A stretch of DNA of 64,000 nt from Halobellus captivus (GTDB lineage Archaea > Halobacteriota > Halobacteria > Halobacteriales > Haloferacaceae), in assembly GCF_003697845.1 (NCBI RefSeq), contig NZ_RDQE01000013.1, positions 1-64,000 of the forward strand. The letters run 5' to 3'. A program made the translations under genes and the position numbers. The notes beneath the pieces were generated by a model, which searched no databases, was not told the origin of the DNA, and saw only the letters and a list, made by a program, of their open reading frames with translations. The first letter of the stretch is position 1, and each line of letters begins with the position of its first letter. Below, piece after piece: positions 44,561 through 52,713 of the stretch.

Positions 44561-45982
44561 TCACGAGAGCTGATCGCCGACCAGCGCGTCCGCCGCCGCG
44601 AGGAACGCGTCGCGTTCGTCGATCGGGATCGTCGCGCCGGCGGCGACGTCGTGGCCGCCGCCGTCGCCGCCCACGGACCGGCTCGCCTCCCGCATCACGG
44701 CCGAGAGGTCGAGTCCCTGTCGAACCAGCCGCCCGGTCCCGCGCGAGGAGACCTTCAGCTCCTCCGCGTTCTTCTCCGCGAACGCGACGACGGGCTTCGA
44801 GCGGTCGACGGCTGGCGACCCGGCGGCCATTCCGGCCACGATCCCGACGATGGTCTCGCGGATCCGCGAGCCGGCGTCGAACCACTGGAGGTGCTCCTCG
44901 TGGGTCACGCCCTCGGATTTCACCCACTGGAGTCCCTCCGAGAGGTTCCGTCTGTGGTTCCGAAGCAGCCGTCGTGCCTCCGCGAGCGCCGCGTCGCGGT
45001 CGCCGAGACAGACCGCCAGCCCCACGTCCGCACGCTCGTACCGGGCGGTCGCGTTGAGCAGCGTCGAGAACTCGCTGACGTCCCGAAGCTCGGTGCCAGA
45101 TTCCTCTCCGAGCAGCGTGTAGGAGGTGCCGACGAGCGTCTCGATCCGGTCGGCCGGAACGCCCGAGGCGACGGCACGCTGCATCAGCGCGGAGACGAGC
45201 GTCCGGCGCTCGTCGCCGTCGAGATCGACCCAGCGCCGCCACTCTCCGTCGCGTTTCACCTCGACGTCGAGGTCCCGAAGGAACCCGATCGCGCCCGCCT
45301 CGTCGTTGGATATCCCCGGGATCTGAACGTCCGAGGCGTACTCCAGCAGCTTCGGGAGCGGACGCGTCTGTCGGCCGTAGAGGTCGAGGTCGGTGCGCTC
45401 CTCCAGGACGCCCGCGTCGACGCCGTCGGCGACGATCGCCTCGTTCGCGCCGACGAGCCCGCCCCCGCCGTCCTGCATGTCGCCGACCGCGCCGACGACC
45501 GCCAGCCCCGCCAGGTCGCGGTTGTCGCCGTCGGCGTCCTCGAGCGCCCGGGCGAGGACGTAGCTCGCGCCCGCCCCCGAGAGCTCGCTCGCGCCGTCTA
45601 TCCCCTCGAGAAGCGGGTTGAGATGGAACTCCGTGTCGTCGTCGGCGGGCCGGTGATGGTCGGCGATCACGGGAACGAAGTCGCCGCGGGCCTCGTGGTC
45701 GGCGATCACGTCGAGCTGTCCGGAGCCGAAGTCGGTGAAGAGCACGACCTCGAACTCGCGGGCGGCGATCCCCGCGACCGACTCGGCGTCGAGCCCCTTC
45801 TCGAAGACGACCTCGTGGTCGATCCCGGCCCGCGCGAGCGCCGACGACGCGACGGCGGCGCTCGTGAGCCCGTCGGCGTCGATGTGTGAAGCGAGCAGGA
45901 CGCGGTCGGCCTCACGTAGCCGGTCGGCGCAGGCGCGGGCCCGTTCGCCGAGAGCGGGAACCGGAATGTCGGCGGCTGCCAT
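44561..45982 (-). CDS. DHH/DHHA1 phosphoesterase (RecJ-like)
   Basis: 473 residues from ATG 45982, chosen because a TATA-like GTTTATCC (minus strand, about 46008-46015) is 28 bp upstream; earlier ATGs are too close to that box. DHH motifs: HIDADG (33-38), TDFG, ADHHRPADD, VGAVGDMQ; a C-terminal DHHA1 GGGHDVAAGATIP. Archaeal RecJ-like/GAN enzymes are 5'-3' or 3'-5' single-strand exonucleases linked to replication (CMG) and repair, with Mn2+. Confidence 0.88.
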   Translation of the reverse strand: MAAADIPVPALGERARACADRLREADRVLLASHIDADGLTSAAVASSALARAGIDHEVVFEKGLDAESVAGIAAREFEVVLFTDFGSGQLDVIADHEARGDFVPVIADHHRPADDDTEFHLNPLLEGIDGASELSGAGASYVLARALEDADGDNRDLAGLAVVGAVGDMQDGGGGLVGANEAIVADGVDAGVLEERTDLDLYGRQTRPLPKLLEYASDVQIPGISNDEAGAIGFLRDLDVEVKRDGEWRRWVDLDGDERRTLVSALMQRAVASGVPADRIETLVGTSYTLLGEESGTELRDVSEFSTLLNATARYERADVGLAVCLGDRDAALAEARRLLRNHRRNLSEGLQWVKSEGVTHEEHLQWFDAGSRIRETIVGIVAGMAAGSPAVDRSKPVVAFAEKNAEELKVSSRGTGRLVRQGLDLSAVMREASRSVGGDGGGHDVAAGATIPIDERDAFLAAADALVGDQLS

Positions 45983-46090
45983 TACCGGCCGATGGGTCGT
46001 CATGGGGGATAAACGCACGTTTCGCTCGACGCGTTACCGTGTCGATCCGTCCCGGGTTCCTCGAATCTCACCGTTCCACCGTCAGGGACC

Positions 46091-48343
46091 TCACCGTTCC
46101 ACCGTCAGCTCGAGCCGGGCGTCCCGTGCGGAACGTCCGACCTCGACGGCGTACTCCCCGGCGTCGACGGTCCAGCCGTCCTCGGGGTCGTACCGGGAGA
46201 ACGCGAGGTCGTCGAGCCGCACGGTGACGGTTTCGCTCTCGCCGGCGGCGACGGCGACGCTCTCGGCTCCGGCGAACTCGCGGACGGGGCGGTCGACGCC
46301 CGCGACGTCCGGCGGACGGACGTACGTCTGGACCACCTCGCGGCCGTCGCGGTCTGCGACGTTCGCGACGGTGACCGTGACGGCGACGTCGTCGAAACGC
46401 TCATCGCCGCCATCGCCCTCCTGGACGACCTCGAAGCTCGCGTCGCGATACTCGAACTCCGCGTACGAGCGGCCGTGGCCGAACGGGTAGGTGGGCTCGG
46501 GGTCGCGGGCGTCGAACCAGCGGTAGCCGACGAGGACGCCCTCGTCGTGGCTGACGCGCCCGTCGACGCCGGGGAAGCGCCGGCGGTCGGCCGTCGGATA
46601 CGCCGACTGCGGCGCGAACGTGACCGGGAGCCGACCGCCCGGGTCGACGTCCCCGTACAGGAGCGCCGCGAGCGCGTCGCCGTGGACCTGCCCGGGGTAC
46701 CAGTTGAGGAGGACCGCGTCGACCGCGCCGCCCCACGGGAGTTCCACCGGGCCGCTCGCGGCGATCGCGACGACGGTCCGGTCCGCGGCCGCGGCGACCG
46801 CCTCGATCAGTTCGTCCTGGCTGCCGGGGAGGCCGAGCTCGTCCCGGTCGAGCGCCTCCGTCGTGGTGTCGCGGACGACGACGACGGCGACGTCCGCGGC
46901 CTCGGCGGCCGCGACCGCCGAGTCGATATCGTCGTCGAGGTCGTCGGTCGTGGAGTCGTCCTCGGTATCCGTCGCGTCGACGGGATCGGCCACATCGTCG
47001 GTATCGGTCACGCCGACGGGGTCGATCCCGTCGGCGCTCTCTCCCGTCTCCTCCTCTCCGCCCGTCACGAGGTCGAGCATCGAGACGCCCTCGATCGGCG
47101 GGTGACCCGGGACGACGGTCACGGCTCCGTCGGCGCGCGCCTCGAGGCCCTCCCGCGGCGCGGTGCTCGTCTCGGGTGTCGTCTCCGAGGAACCGCCCCC
47201 GCCGAGGACCGGCTCGTCCACCGTGGGGCCGACGAGCGCGACGTCGGCGTCGGCCGGAAGCGGGAGGGATCCCTCGTTCTTCAGCAGGACGGACCCGCGC
47301 GTCGCCACCTCGAACGCGGTCCGGCGGTGGGCCTTCGCGTCGACCTCGACGGGAGAGCGGTCGCCGTCCAACACCCCGGCCCGGTCCATCGTCCGGAGGA
47401 CGCGCGTTGCCATGTCGTCGAGCCGCTCCCGCGGGAGCGACCCGTCCCGGACCGCCGCCGGGAGCGTCTCGTCGAACGGCTCGCACGTCTCCGAGTCGGG
47501 CATCCCGCGAGCGATCTCGGGTGGGATCGGGTCGTCGGAGGCGGGGGCGTCGTCATCGCCGTCGTCCGCCATCGCATCCGACGTCCCCCCCATCGGGACG
47601 CCCGGCATCTCGACGTCGAGGCCGGCGGCCGCGGCGTCGACCGCGCCCTCGGTCCCGTACCAGTCGGAGACGACGTAGCCGTCGAACCCCCACTCCCGCT
47701 TCAACACGTCCGTCAGCAGTCGCCGGTGGTCGCTCATCCGGGTCCCGTTCACGCGGTTGTACGCCGACATCACCGACCCGGCACCGGCCGCGACCGCGGC
47801 GCGGAACGACGGGAGGTACAGCTCACGGAGCGCCCGCTCGTCGATCTCGGCGCTGACCGTCGCACGGTCCGTCTCCTGGGCGTTCGCGACGTAGTGTTTC
47901 GGCGTCGCGATCACGCCCTCGGACTCGATCCCCTCGACGACGCTCGCGGCGGTCGCGGCGGACGACACGGGGTCCTCGGAGAAGTACTCGAAGTTCCGCC
48001 CGCCCTGCGGGACGCGGATCAGGTTCGTCCCCGGCGCGAGCAGGGCGTCGGCCCCGGCCGCCCGGGCCTCGCGACCGAGCGCGGCTCCGTGTTCGCGGGC
48101 CAACTCGTCGTCGAACGTCGCTGCCAGCGCGATCGGAGCGGGGAACGCGGTCGCCGATTCGTCGGGGATCCGGACGCCGAGCGGCCCGTCGACCATGCAA
48201 AGCGGGGGGACGTCGAGCCGTTCGACGCCCGCGAGGTATCCCGTCGCGCGCCCGGTCGGGTCCGTCGTTCCGGAGACGAGACGGACGGTCTCCTCGAGCG
48301 TGAGCGCCTCGACCAGCCCGCGAACCGGCGTGTCCTCGGTCAT
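46091..48343 (-). CDS. GH3 family beta-glucosidase/xylosidase
   Basis: 750 residues from ATG 48343 (leaderless, CCTTTGG about 26 bp upstream); upstream extension rejected. GH3 TIM-barrel with MVDGPLGVR, GRNFEYFSEDP, TPKHYVANAQE and nucleophile Asp in YVVSDWYGT (near residue 225); (alpha/beta)6 domain with SVLLKNEGSLPLP; C-terminal fibronectin-III-like domain (VTVTVANVADRDGREVVQTYVRPP). An acidic insertion (about 400-450) is a halophilic addition. No signal peptide, so intracellular oligosaccharide hydrolysis. Confidence 0.92.
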   Translation of the reverse strand: MTEDTPVRGLVEALTLEETVRLVSGTTDPTGRATGYLAGVERLDVPPLCMVDGPLGVRIPDESATAFPAPIALAATFDDELAREHGAALGREARAAGADALLAPGTNLIRVPQGGRNFEYFSEDPVSSAATAASVVEGIESEGVIATPKHYVANAQETDRATVSAEIDERALRELYLPSFRAAVAAGAGSVMSAYNRVNGTRMSDHRRLLTDVLKREWGFDGYVVSDWYGTEGAVDAAAAGLDVEMPGVPMGGTSDAMADDGDDDAPASDDPIPPEIARGMPDSETCEPFDETLPAAVRDGSLPRERLDDMATRVLRTMDRAGVLDGDRSPVEVDAKAHRRTAFEVATRGSVLLKNEGSLPLPADADVALVGPTVDEPVLGGGGSSETTPETSTAPREGLEARADGAVTVVPGHPPIEGVSMLDLVTGGEEETGESADGIDPVGVTDTDDVADPVDATDTEDDSTTDDLDDDIDSAVAAAEAADVAVVVVRDTTTEALDRDELGLPGSQDELIEAVAAAADRTVVAIAASGPVELPWGGAVDAVLLNWYPGQVHGDALAALLYGDVDPGGRLPVTFAPQSAYPTADRRRFPGVDGRVSHDEGVLVGYRWFDARDPEPTYPFGHGRSYAEFEYRDASFEVVQEGDGGDERFDDVAVTVTVANVADRDGREVVQTYVRPPDVAGVDRPVREFAGAESVAVAAGESETVTVRLDDLAFSRYDPEDGWTVDAGEYAVEVGRSARDARLELTVER

Positions 48344-48533
48344 GACTGACCGTCGGTCGCCCGGCCCAAAGGCGTTCGGTCGACGGCGGACGGAAGCTCG
48401 TGGCCGGCGGAACGCGGCCAGCAGACCGTAGCCACCAGAACGCGAACCGCGCTCGACCCCGACCGCGGCCGGGTCCGGCAGACCTTGCCGTAACTGACAG
48501 TTATAGACGCCTAAAGATATATGCGCTACATAC

Positions 48534-49883
48534 ATGACACGTGGGTTCGACACCCGGAGTCTCCACGCCGGATCGTCCGCCGATCCGGCGACCGGGGCTC
48601 GCGCGACGCCGATCCATCAGACGACGTCCTACGAGTTCGAGGACGCCGACTCGGCGGCCGATCTGTACGCGCTCCGGGCGGACGGGGACGTCTACTCCCG
48701 CGTCTCGAACCCGACCGTGCGCGCGCTCGAGGACCGCCTCGCCGACCTGGAGGGCGGGTCGGGAGCGGTCGCGACCGCCTCCGGAATGGGGGCGTTCGAC
48801 GCGATCACGACGGTTCTCGCGAGCGCGGGCGACAACGTCGTCGCCAGCGAGGAGATGTACGGCGGCACCGCGACCCACCTCACGAGCGTCGCGAACCGCC
48901 GCGGGGTCGAGGCCCGCCTCGTCGGCACGACCGACTACGAGGCGTACGACGACGCCATCGACGACGACACCGCCTTCGTCCACGTGGAGACGATCGCGAA
49001 CCCCTCCCTCGTCACGCCCGACTTCGAGCGTCTCGCGGGGATCGCCCACGCGAACGCGGTCCCGCTCGTCGTCGACAACACGTTCGCGACGCCGCACCTC
49101 TGTCGGCCGATCGAGCACGGCGCGGACGTCGTCTGGGAGTCGACGACCAAGTGGATCACCGGCAACGGCACCACCGTCGGCGGGGTCGTCGTCGACGGCG
49201 GCACCTTCCCGTGGGACCACCCCGAGGCGGAGTACGCGGAACTCTCGGGCGAGTCGCCGGCGTTCCCGATCGACTTCGTGGAGCGGTTCGGCGACGCCGC
49301 GTTCGCGAACGTCGTCCGCCAGCGGGCGGTCCGTCCGACGGGGAGCCAGCAGTCCCCCTTCGACGCCTGGCAGACCCTCCAGGGCGTGGGAACGCTCCCG
49401 CTCCGGATGGAGCGCCACTGCGAGAACGCCCGACGAGTCGCCGAGTTCCTTCGCGAGGACGACCGGGTCGACTGGGTGACGTATCCAGGGTTCGAGGAGC
49501 ACCCGACTCACGCGAACGCGAACGAGTACCTCGACGGCGGGGACGACCCCGACGACGGCGACGACCCCGGGTCCGGCTACGGCGGGATGATCACCTTCGG
49601 GGCCGCGGGGGGTTACGCGGCCGCGAAGACGCTCTGTGAGTCGGTCGACCTCGCGAGCTTCCTCGCGAACATCGGCGACGCGAAGACGCTCGTCATCCAT
49701 CCCGCCTCCACCACCCACGCACAGCTCGACGCGGAGGCGCGGGCGGCGGCGGGCGTCCGGGAGGACATGGTCCGGCTCTCGGTCGGCATCGAGGACCCGG
49801 ACGACGTGATCGCCGACCTCGACGCGGCGCTGTCGGGGGCGGTGAACGCCTCGGGGACGGACGACGGAACGGGGAGGGAGTGA
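48534..49883 (+). CDS. metY: O-acetylhomoserine sulfhydrylase (MetY-type PLP enzyme)
   Basis: 449 residues. Cys/Met-metabolism PLP family: opening [54 protein letters not shown] and the PLP-Lys K206 in [15 protein letters not shown]. The length and the TKWITGNG motif fit O-acetylhomoserine aminocarboxypropyltransferase (sulfide to homocysteine). metX follows directly. An Asp/Gly-rich insertion near 340 ([15 protein letters not shown]) is unusual. Confidence 0.9.
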   Translation: MTRGFDTRSLHAGSSADPATGARATPIHQTTSYEFEDADSAADLYALRADGDVYSRVSNPTVRALEDRLADLEGGSGAVATASGMGAFDAITTVLASAGDNVVASEEMYGGTATHLTSVANRRGVEARLVGTTDYEAYDDAIDDDTAFVHVETIANPSLVTPDFERLAGIAHANAVPLVVDNTFATPHLCRPIEHGADVVWESTTKWITGNGTTVGGVVVDGGTFPWDHPEAEYAELSGESPAFPIDFVERFGDAAFANVVRQRAVRPTGSQQSPFDAWQTLQGVGTLPLRMERHCENARRVAEFLREDDRVDWVTYPGFEEHPTHANANEYLDGGDDPDDGDDPGSGYGGMITFGAAGGYAAAKTLCESVDLASFLANIGDAKTLVIHPASTTHAQLDAEARAAAGVREDMVRLSVGIEDPDDVIADLDAALSGAVNASGTDDGTGRE

Positions 49884-49885
49884 GG

Positions 49886-51178
49886 ATGGCGGCCACGCCC
49901 ACCGACGCCGGCGTCGCGACCCTCGGGGAGTTCACCTTCGAGTGCGGGCAGTCGATCCCCGAGCTGCACGTCGGCTACGAGACGTACGGCGAGTTCGACG
50001 GCGACAACGTCGTCCTCGTGTGTCACGCGCTCACCGGCAGCCAGAACGTCGCCCGGACGCCCGAGCGCGACGCGGACGCGGGACAGGCCGGACAGGCGCG
50101 CGCGTGGTGGGACGACGTGGTCGGCCCGGGAAAGGCGATAGACACGACCGAGTACTACGTCGTCTGTGCGAACGTTCCCGGTTCCTGTTACGGCACCTCG
50201 GGGCCGGCCAGCGAGCGCCCGGCCGATCTGAACCTCCCCGGCGACGAGCCCGACCACGACCGCTGGGGGACGGCGTTCCCGCCGGTTCAAGTCGAGGACT
50301 GGACGCGCGCACAGCGCCGCCTGCTCGACCACCTCGGCGTCGGCCGGCTCCGGGCGGTCGTCGGCGGGAGCGTCGGCGGGATGAACGTCCTCGAGTGGGC
50401 GAAACGCTACCCCGACGACGTCGACCGTATCGTTCCCGTCGCCGCCGCGGCCAGGCTCGACGCGCAGTGTCTCGCGCTCGACGCCATCGCCCGCCGGGCG
50501 ATCCGGTCGGACCCGAACTGGAACGGCGGCGACTACTACGGCGAGGGTCGCGAGTCGCCCGACACCGGGCTCGCGATGGCCCGGCAGATCGGCCACGTGA
50601 TGTACCTCTCGAAGGCGTCGATGGAGCGGAAGTTCGGCCGACGTTCGGCCGGCCGGGACTCGCTGAGCCGGGAGGAGGGTGACCTCGGACTGGCGGCCGA
50701 TCCCGCGGCCGCCTTCTTCCCGTACCGCGAGGTGGAGTCGTATCTCGACTATCAGGCGGAGGGGTTCGCGGAGCGGTTCGACGCCAACAGCTACCTCTAC
50801 CTCACGCGCGCGATGGACGAGTACGACCTCGCCGCCGGCTACGGCTCCGATGCCGACGCGCTCGCCGCCTTCGAGGGCGAGGCGCTCGTGGTGAGCTTCA
50901 CCGGCGACTGGCACTTCACCGTCGAGCAGGCCGCCTCCGTCGCGACCGCCTTCCGCGAGCGCGACGTCCCCGTCGCCCACCACGTGATCGACTCCGACCA
51001 CGGGCACGACGCGTTCCTCGTCGAGCCCGAACACGTCGGCCCCCCGCTGCGCGACTTCCTCGCGGACGGGGTCGAGGGGCACGCGGTCGACGACCAGGGT
51101 GGCGACGGCTCCCCGCGAGACGAACCCGACCGCGACCCGGACCACGCCCCCGTCCACTCCAGCCTGTTCGGCGGGTAA
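49886..51178 (+). CDS. metX: Homoserine O-acetyltransferase
   Basis: 430 residues from ATG 49886, 2 bp after metY; a GTG at 49880 overlapping the metY stop is the alternative. Alpha/beta-hydrolase: oxyanion CHALTGSQ, nucleophile S162 ([12 protein letters not shown]), Asp in [10 protein letters not shown] and His in [10 protein letters not shown]. It makes O-acetylhomoserine for MetY, so the pair performs homoserine to homocysteine. A charged tail ([21 protein letters not shown]) is specific to this protein. Confidence 0.92.
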   Translation: MAATPTDAGVATLGEFTFECGQSIPELHVGYETYGEFDGDNVVLVCHALTGSQNVARTPERDADAGQAGQARAWWDDVVGPGKAIDTTEYYVVCANVPGSCYGTSGPASERPADLNLPGDEPDHDRWGTAFPPVQVEDWTRAQRRLLDHLGVGRLRAVVGGSVGGMNVLEWAKRYPDDVDRIVPVAAAARLDAQCLALDAIARRAIRSDPNWNGGDYYGEGRESPDTGLAMARQIGHVMYLSKASMERKFGRRSAGRDSLSREEGDLGLAADPAAAFFPYREVESYLDYQAEGFAERFDANSYLYLTRAMDEYDLAAGYGSDADALAAFEGEALVVSFTGDWHFTVEQAASVATAFRERDVPVAHHVIDSDHGHDAFLVEPEHVGPPLRDFLADGVEGHAVDDQGGDGSPRDEPDRDPDHAPVHSSLFGG

Positions 51179-51235
51179 CGCTGGCAGATGGCGAGTCGGA
51201 TTCGGTGGTGAAACCATCGTAACGATCGACGTCTC

Positions 51236-51540
51236 GCGGTGGCGCGCCTGCGAGCGCCCGCAAGGGTGCGAGCAGAACGCGAGGGACGCGGCGAGGGAGG
51301 TGCGAGTGGAACGAGCACCTCGGTTGCGAGCGGTGAAACCGCGAGCAACGAGCCGCGAGGTTGGGGAGGTGTGAGGTGCGGGGCTGTGCAGTTGGGTGGG
51401 ATTCAAAGGGGCAGCCGCGAGGAGCGCGCAGGCGACGCAAGCACTGGAAGGAGCGAACGAAGTGAGCGACTGAAGCGCACAGCGAGCGTGCGCGCTCCTC
51501 GCGGCTGGGGCTTTGGAGGTGTTCTCCGCGCCAGCGACGA
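51236..51540 (+). repeat. Intergenic structured repeat, copy R5 (best preserved)
   Basis: Lies in the 517-bp gap between metX and tRNA-Val (51179-51695), whose right part holds only the att-like repeats. It starts GCGGTGGCGCGCCTGCG, has hairpins (GCGAGCGGTGAAACCGC), the core GGGGAGGTGTGAGGTGCGG, and GGTGGGATTCAAAGGGG. A 19-bp perfect stem follows: 51412-51430 with 51489-51507, enclosed by CAAAG (51404-51408) with CTTTG (51511-51515) across a GGG/GGG internal loop. The tail is GGTGTTCTCCGCGCCAGCG. Confidence 0.85.
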
Positions 51541-51585
51541 TTATTAAACGGCCGGAGTACACTCGAAGCGATCGCGTCCCAGAGA

Positions 51586-51649
51586 TGGGCTCGGGCGGGT
51601 TCGAACCTCACTCACTCCGCTCGCTTCGTTCCCTGCTTCGAACCCGCCC
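51586..51649. repeat. Duplicated tRNA-Val 3' end (att-like) with inverted copy
   Basis: The 22 bases at 51586-51607 are identical to 51696-51717, the 3' end of tRNA-Val including the discriminator base. A 13-bp inverted copy (TTCGAACCCGCCC) follows at 51637-51649 and can pair with 51593-51605. Duplicated tRNA 3' ends are footprints of tyrosine-integrase elements. Only 90 bp separates the copies, so this looks like a scar rather than the border of a present element. Confidence 0.7.
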
Positions 51650-51695
51650 TCGCATCACGTCGCCGTCGCTCGCGGATCGCTCGCGACAGCGACAG

Positions 51696-51769
51696 TGGGC
51701 TCGGGCGGGTTCGAACCGCCGACCTCAGCCTTGTAAAGGCCGCGTCATAACCAGCTAGACCACGAGCCC
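51696..51769 (-). tRNA. tRNA-Val(UAC)
   Basis: 74 nt on the minus strand. Acceptor GGGCTCG/CGAGCCC, D arm GTC..GAC, anticodon stem CGGCC/GGCTG (one G-U) around TTTACAA giving anticodon UAC (51733-51735), T arm GGCGG-TTCGAAC-CCGCC, discriminator A. CCA not encoded. Its promoter TTTTCC (minus) lies near 51797-51805. Confidence 0.93.
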
Positions 51770-51894
51770 CCGTCGAGGGAAGCCGCCGCGAGCGGAAAAC
51801 GGTTTCTACTCAACGTCGACAGAACTCGTAAGACCGCCCGAACGCCGTCCGATCAGCCTGCTACCGGCGTCTCGAGACACGGGGTGACGGCCTG

Positions 51895-52035
51895 ATGGCG
51901 GTCGCGTCCGGGCCGTTCTGCGGAGCGCTCGGCTGTCGCGACGAGGCCGACCACGTCATCCGCCTCGAGGACGGTCGCGAGCGTCCGACGTGTGCGTCGG
52001 ACGCTCGCGACGGGACGGTGATCCGCGATGTCTGA
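51895..52035 (+). CDS. Small Cys-containing viral protein (46 aa)
   Basis: MAVASGPFCGALGCRDEAD... then TCASDARDG: three or four Cys in a short ORF of the kind common in haloviruses as mini zinc fingers. Its stop overlaps the next start by 8 bp. Too short for a firm call. Confidence 0.4.
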   Translation: MAVASGPFCGALGCRDEADHVIRLEDGRERPTCASDARDGTVIRDV

Positions 52036-52531
52036 AGACGACATCTCCGCGCGTGACGCCCTCGCCGTCGCCCAGAGAGCGCTCGCTCGTGTCAACGACT
52101 TCGAAGAGCGGATAGATCAGCTCGAAGCGTCGCGTGGAGAGCTCCAGGAAGACCTCACCGCGGTGAAGCTCCGGCTCTCGGAGATCGACGAGGATCGTCC
52201 GTACGAATCGCTGTCGATCAACGAGAAGGTCGGCATGGTCCGCGAGCACGCGTTTCGGAAGGCGACCGACCGCAACGGACGCGCGAAGTTGGACTACGAC
52301 GACGTGATGTACGAGGTGTTCGACGGGAAGCCCGGATCGAAGCACTGCTACAAGCTCATCCGGCTCGCAGCGGGACTCGACGCAGACGAGAAGACCGGCG
52401 GGACGATCCCGGGGTTCACCGCTCGCGACCCCTCGAGCGGCAACTACCACCTCGCCGTCGACGCTGTCGAAGCCAAGCGCGGCGAGGTCTTTTTCCCGAG
52501 AACAAAACCCGACGGGGAGGGGGTGGCCTGA
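52028..52531 (+). CDS. Viral coiled-coil protein, unknown function
   Basis: 167 residues. N-terminal coiled coil (ALARVNDFEERIDQLEASRGELQEDLTAVKLRLSEID), then a helical domain (LSINEKVGMVREHAFRKATDRNGRAKLDYDDVMYEVFDGKPGSKHCYKLIRLAAGL) suggestive of a winged-helix or DNA-binding fold. First substantial gene of the provirus and directly before the candidate origin, so a replication-initiator or origin-binding role is possible. Its 3' end contains the left arm of the 18-bp inverted repeat. Confidence 0.7.
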   Translation: MSEDDISARDALAVAQRALARVNDFEERIDQLEASRGELQEDLTAVKLRLSEIDEDRPYESLSINEKVGMVREHAFRKATDRNGRAKLDYDDVMYEVFDGKPGSKHCYKLIRLAAGLDADEKTGGTIPGFTARDPSSGNYHLAVDAVEAKRGEVFFPRTKPDGEGVA

Positions 52532-52705
52532 GCATGCCCTCGTTCGCCCGCGGTATCCCACCTCCGTTGTACTGGATGAAGATCCCGTTGTAGATCAGTC
52601 TGTAAACAACTGTCCGCTAGCCGAGAGGCCGTCGTTTAGGCCGACGTTTGGCCGACGTCGACGGTCGCGGACAACGCCGCGGTGGCGTTTGTTCTCGGGA
52701 AAAAG
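52489..52705. other. Candidate viral replication origin, 18-bp inverted repeat upstream of mcm
   Basis: CTTTTTCCCGAGAACAAA (52489-52506) and its exact reverse complement (52688-52705) flank about 180 bp. The left arm is followed by a G-rich run (GACGGGGAGGGGG), as haloarchaeal origin-recognition boxes often are. Inside, an AT-richer stretch (GTAGATCAGTCTGTAAACAAC) and a direct repeat GGCCGACGT (twice) occur. Placement right before a replicative helicase supports an origin. This is inference; no Orc1/Cdc6 gene is seen in the window. Confidence 0.5.
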
Positions 52706-52713
52706 ACCACACG

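Noticed and set aside
49613-51562. 649-codon minus frame across metX, R5 and the end of metY
   Set aside because: Runs through conserved metX/metY on the opposite strand and through the non-coding repeat R5.
51586-51717. attL/attR pair of the present provirus
   Set aside because: Only 90 bp lies between the copies and the viral genes are on the other side of the tRNA.
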